From the NCBI GenBank assembly GCA_038025085.1, contig CM076144.1, forward strand, positions 39,777,001 through 39,841,000: DNA of 64,000 bases. Reading direction: 5' to 3'. A program made the position numbers and the translations under genes. The notes beneath the pieces are model-generated. The model had not been told where the DNA came from. It saw nothing but the letters and a program-made list of their open reading frames with translations, and ran no database searches. This document shows positions 11,230 through 28,770 of this stretch, piece by piece. The stretch's first letter is position 1; each line of letters opens with the position of its first letter. Source of the DNA: Tetragonia tetragonoides (lineage: Eukaryota > Streptophyta > Magnoliopsida > Caryophyllales > Aizoaceae).

Positions 11230-12240
11230 TCCACCTGCAAAGGAATGGGAGGATGTGTGGAAAGCTCCAGTCCCTCAAAGGATTAGGATTATTATATGGC
11301 TCCTCATGAATGATCGTATTCTCAGCAATGCCAACAGAGTGATCTGTCATATTGCTACAAGCGCTGCGTGTTCTGTTTGTGGTGCTGCAGAGGAAACTTC
11401 CATCCATATCATGTGTGACTGCCCTGCTGCTCACCAGGTATGGCACAATTTGGGAGTTGGACCTCAGAGCTCATTCTTTTCTACTCCTCTCAAGCACTGG
11501 TTACCCATAAATCTCAATCCTCTCTGTGGCACAAATAAGGATTGGCCAAAGATCTTTGCTGTGACTCTTTGGTGGTTGTGGAAATGGAAGAAATTCTACT
11601 ATTTTTGAAACAAATCCTTCAATTCCAGTAGACAAGGTGGGTTTTATTCAATTTAGAATTTCTCAAATTGATAAAGCCATGACATGGGGCTTAGTTTCTG
11701 ATCAGTTCAACAAACATCTAAAGCGAGAAATCTATGTTCGTTGGGAAACACCATCTGAAAACTGGGTTAAACTGAATACGGATGGTGCATCTAGAGGCAA
11801 TCCTGGCCCTGCAGGAGGTGGTGGGATCGTAAGAGACCACTTAGGTGGCTTTAAGGGAGCTTACGCAACTCAACTGGGAATTTGTTTTTCACTGAGAGCT
11901 GAGTTATTGGCTATTGTCAGAGGTCTTCGTGTAACTTGGAATCTGGGCTTTAGACGTGTAGTCATAGACATGGATTCTCAGCTTGCTTTGGAGTTGCTCT
12001 CTCTGCATCAGTGGTGCGTCCTAGTGCCAACTTTCACTTAATCAAGCAATGTCGTGCTCTAATTGATCGGGGTGAATGGGAAGTGTGACTTACTCATTGC
12101 TATAGGGAAGCAAATAGAGCGGCGGATTGGTTGGCTAATTTGGGAGTTAATCAAGTCGAGCCTGTTGTCGTCTTCAAGGATCCTCCAATAGACCTTCACC
12201 ATATCCTTTTTGAAGACTTGAGTGGGGTGGCCTGGCCACG
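11230..12240 (+). pseudogene. LINE zf-RVT and RNase H C-terminal part
   Basis: WKAPVPQRIRIIIWLLMNDR with a Cys/His cluster (CSVCGAAEETSIHIMCDCP) is the zinc-binding region that follows plant L1 RTs. After a frame change, WVKLNTDGASRGNPGPAGGG and ELLAIVRGLR plus IDMDSQLALELL mark the RNase H domain with its first Asp, Glu and second Asp. The last part (REANRAADWLANLGV-like) is in a further frame. It is joined directly to early RT sequence, so about half of the RT is deleted. Confidence 0.82.
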
Positions 12241-12730
12241 GTTTGTTGGGGGTTTGGCCTAGCTGATTTTCTTCTCCTGTTTTTTGCTTTCCTTTTTTTT
12301 CTGTCTTTCTATTTTAGTTTTTGTTTCCTTCTAGCTCTTGTAATGGGGTTTATTACCCCTCAGCAGCACCAAAAAATATAAAAGGGGTATTTAGCTAGAT
12401 GAGTGGATGTTCATGAGGGCTTTTTCGTGCTCTAGGACTATGGTTTGGTTGTTATTTTTTTGCAATAAGCTGCCTAATAATATTCCATTTTTGTTGTGCA
12501 AAAAAAGTAAAATCAAGCCATCCATCAAAACCTTGCCACGTCATTTCACTGCTTGTTGAATAGAGGTACAACGCCATTATCATTTGGCATATGGGGTAGA
12601 ATCCAGGTACATATTGGATTGTTTTTGGATCAAAATTAAATTGATATTAAAATTTTTAATTTATCAAATTATGTATTAGTGGTGTCAAATGTTCCTAAAG
12701 AATATAAACAAAATTGAACTAATATTGCTG

Positions 12731-12856
12731 GAAGCCCTCAATCAAGAAGGCTACCTCCAAAAATCAACGTATGCCACTCAATGCAGCGAGCACACGGTAT
12801 TCTTTAGTAAAAGGCGAAAGAATAGTTCGCTTTGTGCTCACTGCGTAGCTGCGTGA
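12731..12856 (-). ncRNA. U5: U5 spliceosomal snRNA
   Basis: The minus strand carries TTCGCCTTTTACTAAAGAAT, the hallmark U5 loop I that contacts exon ends, enclosed by a stem (CACAAAGCGAACTATTC / GAATACCGTGTGCTC). TGATTTTTGGAG is the Sm-protein site and AGCCTTCTTGATTGAGGGCT forms the 3' terminal hairpin. A plant 3'-box match (CA N8 AGTTCAA) lies just downstream at about 12710-12727. The 5' end is set only by its distance from the TATA box and may be off by several bases. All core elements look intact, so the gene may be functional. Confidence 0.9.
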
Positions 12857-12878
12857 GTTATTTCAAAAGTGACAATTC

Positions 12879-12930
12879 ATTTTTATAGGGTGGAGAACCA
12901 ACACATTTCTACATTTGGCGATGTGGGACT
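12879..12930 (-). promoter_or_regulatory. USE + TATA promoter of U5
   Basis: Minus-strand AGTCCCACATCG (12919-12930) is a USE and CCTATAAAAAT (about 12878-12888) is the TATA box about 24 bases upstream of the inferred U5 start. Their spacing is like that of the two U2 copies and fits RNA polymerase II snRNA genes of plants. Confidence 0.85.
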
Positions 12931-12999
12931 CTTGTAGTTGGTCGGTCCTTACTCCTTGCATTAGACTTTTACAGTCGAGCTAAACCTTTCCTATATGAT

Positions 13000-13880
13000 T
13001 GCAAAGTGGTCAAAACTCAAAAAGCTTACTATTTCTACTAGTAAGTAGTAAGCTGTACAGGTTTTTGGTTGGGTAGATAGGCTAAATCTAGAGCTTAGAA
13101 GGTTTTGTATAACATGTCTTACATTGATTAAAAAATACTTTTTTCAAAATGTAATATTTTTCTTATATTTATTTCAAAAGTAATACTTTTTGTTCAAAAT
13201 ATAACATTCGTCTCATGTTAAGACCATCGTATATAAAATTTTCACTATTGCGTATTATCGAACTTTTGCTTTTGAGACACAAGTCACAAATGTGGTGTAG
13301 TTGTCACGTGTTCTTTTTGTCGCAAGCAAAAATTAACTCGAGTACTTCACCAGCTGGACAGTGGAGAGTGGGACTGGTGTGGTGAAGCAGGGTGGGCGGG
13401 GTGGCCGGAGGTATACTTGGGTATTTTTTGAAGGAAACTTTTTTGAAGTTGTGACTCATTTGGTTTTTTTATTGTTGCTCTAAGTAAATAAGGCAAAACC
13501 TTTTTTGGATGAATGAGAATTTGAAGGAGACTCAGCCTCAAATATGAACTCAAATGGCTCTTGAAGCATGGCTGCTAAGATAGGATTTGTTAGGTTCATT
13601 ATAATTGTTCCCTTTTATGAGCTTTTTCGAAAATTAGATTTTACACAATAAAAATATATTTGCAGAGTCATACAAGCTACTAAAGTATTAATAAATGTGC
13701 GCTTAATAATCACAATTACATTGTTTTTTGCATTTTAGTCCAATCAAATTTTGTGTTTAGTAATTTGCAATTTGCTATGTTACCTAAATTGCAATATTAT
13801 AATATTTTTTTGAGAAACGAAGTTGCAATTTTGTACCAAAAATGACACTCAGAAATTAACTTTAAACAGGAACAAGTAAA
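13000..13880. other. Intergenic DNA between U5 and U2
   Basis: No gene seen. The minus-strand open frame near 13.35-13.55 kb has no recognisable features. From about 13745 the sequence is the counterpart of the block near 2.88 kb. Confidence 0.45.
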
Positions 13881-13902
13881 AACTTTGACTATGGTTTAGT
13901 GG

Positions 13903-14094
13903 GGTATACCCACCCAAGCAATAGTGCAACGCATGGGAGACGCTTGAAAGCCCAGATAGCAAGCTACCTTGATGGGCTTTCCCCCTTAAAAAATAAAATT
14001 AATATCATTGTGAGTCATTGACCCACGTATCAGATATTAAACTGATAAGAACAGATACTACACTTGATCTTAGCCAAAAGGCCGAGAAAGATAT
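13903..14094 (-). ncRNA. U2: U2 spliceosomal snRNA
   Basis: The minus strand starts ATATCTTTCTCGGCCTTTTG (consensus ATACC; one difference) and continues with GTGTAGTATCTG, which contains the GUAGUA that pairs with the intron branch site. Stem-loop II, an ATTTTATTTTTTAA Sm-site region, GGTAGCTTGCTATCTGGGCT and a terminal hairpin around GTTGCACTATTGC follow. Length is about 192 nt, the usual plant U2 size. CATAGTCAAAG just downstream matches the plant snRNA 3' box (CA N AGTNNAA). Unlike the copy at 3.05-3.80 kb it is uninterrupted, so it is the likely functional U2 here. Confidence 0.93.
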
Positions 14095-14117
14095 GAGTTC
14101 TTCTACTTCTCCATTTC

Positions 14118-14170
14118 GTTTTTATAGCTCACCAGTTCCCACACATCTGTCTTTCAGCCGATGTGGGACT
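14118..14170 (-). promoter_or_regulatory. USE + TATA promoter of U2
   Basis: Minus-strand AGTCCCACATCG (14159-14170) is the USE and CTATAAAAAC (14118-14127) is the TATA element, 24-33 bases before the U2 start at 14094. The segment is nearly the same as that of the split copy, and similarity continues upstream (CTTCAAATCTTCAATGTTGC near 14240), consistent with a segmental duplication. Confidence 0.88.
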
Positions 14171-14179
14171 GTGGTAGTT

Positions 14180-15150
14180 TTGCCTAGACTAAACTGAGTG
14201 TCTGCGTGTGACCCTTTGACCTTTAAGAACAATATATGCTACCTTCAAATCTTCAATGTTGCAGATAAATTATCGAGTTTCATTTGAATATTGTAGAATT
14301 ATGGTGGAGCAGATCAAGTAGGTGAAAACTTGCGATGCAAAAAAACAACTAACAATGCTGATTGCTGAATACACACACAATTCAGTTTTGATCAACTTAA
14401 TTATCATCTATAGTTTTATACGTAATAGCTCTTAACGGAATCATAAATGACTGACTTGTTATCTTCTAGTTGGTTATCATTTCTAAATATGGGTATCATT
14501 GTATATACCAATCCTTTTTCTCGCTCCCCCTTTCAGCTGTTCATTTAGGGTTATGATTAGATGGAGCACCAAAGTTTATTTGTTAAGTGTCTTTACTACA
14601 GTACTTTTTTTTGGTTACAAGTGTCTTTACTACTTTACAAGGTTGTCTGTTGTCACTAGGTTAGAGATGATTTTCTTCGATTGTTGGGTTGGAAATGCAT
14701 TGCAATATTATTGTTATTTCACGATAAATAAAAATGAAGCATATTTAGTCAAACTAAAGAGAAAGTTTAATATGAGAAATTGAAAAGTGAGATCTAGCCA
14801 TCAAGAGTTATTCAAGGTAAAAACTAACCACAAAAACTCATTTAAAGTGGCTTTAACGTGACTATGTGAGGCGCCTCATATAAGGTTGTTGACGTCATGT
14901 TTATTTGGCCATAGATGTGACCTCATGTTGAGACGGCATCATAAAAGACATTTTGAAAACTAATATGTCATTGTTTGTGTTCACATATATAACTAGTGAA
15001 AGGTTGTGTACCACTGTACTAGTTACTTTGGCTTTTACTTTTTTTTTCTGTAGATAATCATAAACTCTTAGTGAAACTTGACCACACAACTACATAATGA
15101 TCAAGAAAAAACACACACATTTGAGTTTACACATCTACATGGTGCACACT
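14180..15150. other. Intergenic DNA
   Basis: Upstream flank of U2 and AT-rich DNA. An open frame at 14.50-14.78 kb has no recognisable motif and I do not call it a gene. Confidence 0.4.
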
Positions 15151-15156
15151 TGTAGT

Positions 15157-15556
15157 TAGGGTTGTTCAAAAATATCCGAACCCGAGCATCCGATTCGAAA
15201 ACCTGAATATCTGAACTGAAATTATCCGAAATTTCGGATACCATTTTCCAAAATTTTTGGATATTCGGATATCCGAAAATATCCGAAAATATCCGAAAAA
15301 CTCAAAATTATCCGAAACTATCCGAATATCCGAAACTATCCGAAATATTTGGCTCACATTTTCAAAATATTAGGCACAAAATAGGATAAAAAATAAAAAA
15401 TATAAATATATTTCGGATAGCGGATATCCGACTATACGAATCCGAAATTTCTGGTATCCGAAAATTGGATATCCGAAATTCCGGATACAGGTTCGGATAT
15501 CAAAATTTTGTATCCGAATACCCAAAATTTTGGATACCCGCATATAAACACCCCTA
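15157..15556. mobile_element. hAT-type MITE rich in ATCCGAAA motifs
   Basis: Ends TAGGGTTGTTC and, inverted, TAGGGGTGTTT (9 of 11). The flanks CTTGTAGT (15149-15156) and CTAGTAGT (15557-15564) form an 8-bp target duplication with one mismatch, diagnostic of hAT. The 400-bp interior is packed with ATCCGAAA/TTTCGGAT words in both orientations and could fold extensively. Confidence 0.8.
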
Positions 15557-15715
15557 CTAGTAGTTAGTAACATCTATGTTTGCATGGAATCGGAATCGAG
15601 AAAATGGATATGCGAATATATAATTTCTCAAAGGAAAAAAAAACAAAAACAAAAACAAACATCTTGATTCTTGACTATATATCATTAACTATTAATAACT
15701 AATAAGGGGTAATAA

Positions 15716-16712
15716 TAGGATGTCTGGATTGGAGTAATGATTAATGGAGTAACAGATTAAATTTAAAGGCTAAAATGGGAGGTATGTGAGATAATGAGGG
15801 TTATTTTTTGTGAAAAGGAGGGTAATGATTATCCCCATTTGGGAGATAATAGTTACCAACCTTCCCATAGGGTAATGATTTTTCCCCATTTTTCCTTCAT
15901 TTTCTCTAGGGTTAATTACATTGAGGTATATTGAGGTTCGGCGAAATTGCAGAGAGGTATACTTACGTTTGACTAAATACACTGAGGTATACTCTTGACC
16001 ACTTTTTGATCGTTGACCAAAGTCAAACTAATTTTTTGACATAAATATCCCTGGTATACCTCATTGAAAGTTTTTTAAAAAAAAATTATTGTGCAATGAT
16101 TTTCCACTTTTTTCATTTTATTTAGTTTTGGATTTTGAGAGAACTGCACCACAAATTAATAAATATTGTGACTCGATTTAAACAATTCTCTCATCATGCA
16201 AAATTGATTCAAGTCTAATATTGTGTCTGCACCCAAAAAAAGCTATCTATCGAAAGTTATCAAAATTTGATGCCAATTAAATGTCAATCTTGGTAACATA
16301 TTTGAGCACAATATGACACAATCAGCAAAAGATATACGAACATGCATGCAGTGCAAAGTAAGTGGAAAATCATTGCACAATAATTTTTTCTATAAACTTT
16401 CAATGAGGTATACTAGGGGTATTTATGTCCAAATTAGTTTGACTTTGGTCAACAGTCAAAAAGTGGTTAGAGAGTATATCTCAGTGTATTTATTCAAACG
16501 TGGGTATATCACTCTGCAATTTTGCCAAACCTTAGTTAGCTCAATGTAATTTACCCTTTTCTCTATTACCCCTTAATCATTACCCCCCATTTTCCCTTCA
16601 CTTTCTATATTACCCCTTAATCATTACCCTCATCACCACTTCACCTTACTATTTTACACTTTTATTTGTTCTATTATCACCTTAATCATTACCCCAATCC
16701 AAACGCCCCCTA
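15716..16712. mobile_element. MITE (outer) hosting a nested MULE
   Basis: Left end TAGGATGTCTGGATTGGAGT and, inverted from the right end, TAGGGGGCGTTTGGATTGGG are related inverted termini, followed on both sides by AATGATTAA. The interior repeats TTACCCC/CCATTTTCC motifs. It is split at 15909-16556 by another element. No target duplication could be fixed. Confidence 0.65.
15909..16556. mobile_element. Non-autonomous MULE with long inverted arms
   Basis: The ends GGGTTAATTACATTGAG and, inverted, GGGTAAATTACATTGAG open two arms of about 200 bp (15909-16109 and about 16359-16556) that are inverted copies of each other. The 9-bp direct repeat TTTTCTCTA flanks both sides exactly (15900-15908, 16557-16565), the Mutator-type target length. 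The element inserted into the outer MITE at 15716-16712. No transposase is present. Confidence 0.85.
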
Positions 16713-16970
16713 AAAGTATATAGAGTTAATTTAGGCAAAAGATTATGAGTTAAGAGTATAACTCACATGTGAGTGTCCCACATTGGAAGAGTTGGAGAGA
16801 GTTGATTAGGATGGAACCCCACTGGGCTTATATGCAGTCTACTCTCCGTTTAAGATAAGTGATGTTTCAACCCAAAGCCAATTGATTTTAGGATGAAACC
16901 CCACTTGGCATATTCAAATTAAATCTTTCCATGTCCCTTCTGATAGGAGAGATAAGTGAACACACATATA

Positions 16971-17413
<443 letters not shown>

Positions 17414-17499
17414 AAGACAAGTAAGGTTGTAATCCAAAACCAATTGACAATGGATAAGTAACCCACTTATTTATAGCTATGCTGAAAACTACTAAATCT

Positions 17500-18440
17500 T
17501 TTCATGTGGAACACAAACAACCCAATAGCTGGCATTATGCCAAATCAGAAGAAATAACATTCAAAGCACATCAATTGTCGGTGGTATTGATATATGTGTG
17601 AATCTGCAGAGAATGATACATTCATTCACTGGGTTGACAACCTACTATCCTATTGTATCTATTTCTCTCATCTATTCTCACCATCTCTCTCCTCTATTTT
17701 CAAAAATAGGCAATTAAAGTAGGAGAGATATAGACATAATATAATAGTGGGTGGCCAACCCAGTGGATCAATGAAACATTTTCCTGAATATGCAAGAGAT
17801 TATAAGTTGATATTGACAAATTACTGGCCTGGTCTAAAGATTCTGATAAGTTTATTTATTACAAATCTAGTTTCAACTACATGTTATTTGTCGGTTTGTG
17901 TATTGTATTGAACCAATTAATCAATCAATTAAAAAGAGATTGTTTAGTTCAATCACCACAAAATTAACCAATCAATTAGAAGTATCTACAGATTCTTCCA
18001 TCTATCTGAAAGTAAGAAGACACTAGCAGTCGCAGAAATATCCCAAACTGGTAGTATCTTTAGTTTGCTTCAATTGCTACATGCAAATGTAAAAAACGTG
18101 AGATGCCAAACACATAAACATATGGATATTAGCTTCAACTTTACTCTTTCTAACCTTTTATATATATTTTTAAAAAAATACCATTTAAAGAAGAGGGGTC
18201 AAAACACGCCCGCACTCCCCCAACCATACACTTTCCTTTAACTTTACTACTACTCAATAACCTGTAAAATATTCAACAAATCCCCACCTTTTCCCTCTTT
18301 GTGTACTTGTGCCTTCTATTCATCATTTAGTTGCATTTCACCAACAAAAACTTTGCAAATGAAGAAACTCCACTCCTTACTTTAGCTTGCTCCCCTTCAA
18401 GCTAGCTGTGAGTTCTGATCTCTCTCTCTCTCCTCAACTC
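17500..18440. other. Intergenic / TBL upstream region
   Basis: No gene seen. A CT-rich stretch at 18420-18433 lies close to the TBL start codon and probably belongs to its 5' leader. Confidence 0.4.
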
Positions 18441-18465
18441 CTTCAAGCTTCATTTGATCATCACT

Positions 18466-26991
<8,526 letters not shown>

Positions 26992-26999
26992 TAATGTGT

Positions 27000-27385
27000 A
27001 ACAATTGGAAAGATCGTGACATGTAATTCACCACCACTTTTTTTTGATGGGAAATTCACCACCAATTATATATACATAGTTGTATTCATTTTGTTCCTCA
27101 TTTTTGCAAAGTTATTTACTTACTCTACATTATATTTTTGTACAAATTATTTTCATAATCATGAAGATGTATTATCTATCAAGTTGGAGTATACATACCC
27201 TAAGTACTAGCCCGTGGCGAACTGGCGGGTTACAGAAAAAAATAAATAATATGGTGCGAAAAAAATAAATAATACTTATTACGGTGACACAATAAAAATT
27301 TAGGGGGTTTTGGGTTAAAATCTAGTGGACTTTTTGGATAAAACCAGTTTTTTCTTTAACTATCCATAAAAATAAAATTAAATAT
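27000..27385. other. TBL 3' region and intergenic DNA
   Basis: Probable TBL 3' untranslated region followed by AT-rich DNA. No gene seen. Confidence 0.4.
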
Positions 27386-27389
27386 GGTG

Positions 27390-27937
27390 CACTACAAAAA
27401 AATCAAAAAATAAAAATATGTTAGCTGCGGAATTAATAAATCCGTAGCTAAAGCAGCTGCGGAATTAATGTTTTTTCCAACTGGGCACATAAAAGTTAAA
27501 TATAATACATAACACTAATAACAAGAAGCGTGTGAGTGGAGGCTGGTCATGGCTCTGTTTTCCAGCCAGGCAACCATAGATCGAATCCGCGCGAGAGCAG
27601 GTGAGGAATTAACTCCTTGCGGAAGGGGCGGTGGGAGGTGTGTTGCGCGACCATTTCAGCCTGACGTTTCCAACTTTTATTTTTATTTTTTGTAATTATT
27701 TTCCGCGGCGGAAATTATTAATTCCGCCGCTGAGATTAGCGGCGGATTAATTAATATCCGTCGTTAATATCAGTGATGGATATAAATTTCGCCGCTAATT
27801 TTCTTAGTGTCGGGCTTTTTAGTTGCGGATTTGTTTCGCAGCTGATTCCGCCGCTGAGCCTTCACAACGGCGGATTTGAGCCATTACCGACAGGTTTTTT
27901 CCGCAGCAAAAAGCGTTTTATTTTTGTTGTTGTAGTG
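27390..27937. mobile_element. CACTA-type MITE with perfect 3-bp target duplication
   Basis: Starts CACTACAA (27390) and ends TTGTAGTG (27937), flanked by GTG on both sides (27387-27389, 27938-27940). Subterminal repeats GCTGCGGAATTAAT and CCGCCGCTGA in both orientations are typical of CACTA elements. 548 bp, no transposase. The interior includes GATCGAATCC, resembling a tRNA B box. Confidence 0.9.
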
Positions 27938-28508
27938 GTGGTAAAAGACACCGGTGCACCGCATGACACTTAGATTCGCCACTAGTATTAGCTAGACAAC
28001 ACACATTCCATGTTGCAATTAGAGATGCAATACTATTTTTTTTTAATTACCTCTGGTACGTAGTATTTAAGACACGTTGGTGAAAAGTGGCCGAGTGGGG
28101 TTTCCCCTACGAGCCTACACAAAACTATCAGGCTTAATCTAAGATGGATCGGGCGGGCCTTACTTGATACAGCGTACCAATTAAAAAAGGACAAATTATT
28201 GCCTAAATCCTTGATTTCACCTAGATAGGTGAACTCAAGTCATAAATATAGGAGAAGGGAGGAGGGAGATAGGGAGAGGTTTATGCGGGTTCCAGACTTC
28301 TAGGCAATAAGAATTGCCCAAAACAATAAGAAAAATAGAGGAAATCAAATAGGGCCTAAAGGGCCAAAGAAAAGAAGACACTAGTACATACTTTGGTCAC
28401 GGATTAATTCTATTGGACCGAGCCCATACTTTTGATGGCATTCACTCCAATTTCAAACCCAAAATGATAAGTGACCTACACAAACACCGCCTTAAGTCGT
28501 CAACCTTC

Positions 28509-28758
28509 TTATATAGACCGGCTATTCTTTCTCAAACTCATTCTGGTGTATTCCTCAAGCTAGGTTTTCTTGCACTCTCAGGTGAGATCTTCGTCACCCA
28601 ATTTATTTTCTCTCTCTCTCTCTCTCCAATTAGATGGGTCTTGACGATAAATCTTGTTCCAGTTGCGTGATTAAGAATTATTTCCCGACAAAATTAGATT
28701 ATCGTTACATTTTCTTGGCCTAATTGAGTTTTTATTATTTGGGTATTGTAGTTTGCAG
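28509..28758 (+). promoter_or_regulatory. TATA box, 5' leader and leader intron of the 72-aa gene
   Basis: TTATATAG (28509-28516) is a TATA element. The leader probably ends at CTCAG|GTGAG (28581/28582), and the leader intron ends at TTTGCAG (28758), 12 bases before the ATG. Inferred from splice-site look only. Confidence 0.5.
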
Positions 28759-28770
28759 CGCTGATTAATA

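Larger units (their letters stand above)
7795..12399 (+). mobile_element. L1-type LINE, internally deleted, with degenerate target duplication
   Basis: ORF1 with a CCHC knuckle, an endonuclease, reverse transcriptase N-terminal pieces, a zf-RVT segment and RNase H lie in order on the plus strand. TAAAAGGTGTATTTAATTAGA (7795-7815, 21 bp) and its 3' copy at 12379-12399 agree at 18 of 21 positions, a decayed target duplication. The body ends in a short A-rich tail (CCAAAAAATA). The core of the reverse transcriptase, including the FADD region, is missing: sequence jumps near 11225 from early RT motifs to the C-terminal zinc-binding region. Frameshifts and stops break every ORF, so it is dead and non-autonomous. 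Confidence 0.88.

Noticed and set aside
16767..16940. GTGTCCCACATTGG followed by TTATAT, resembling a further snRNA promoter (USE + TATA)
   Set aside because: The downstream sequence holds no U1, U2, U4, U5 or U6 signature in either direction, and the block contains a repeated AGGATG(G/A)AACCCCACT word; it looks like a dispersed repeat.
27209..27240. CTAGCCCGTGGCGAACTGGCGGG as another Helitron terminus
   Set aside because: The stem is imperfect and the terminal order does not fit on either strand; only a vague similarity.
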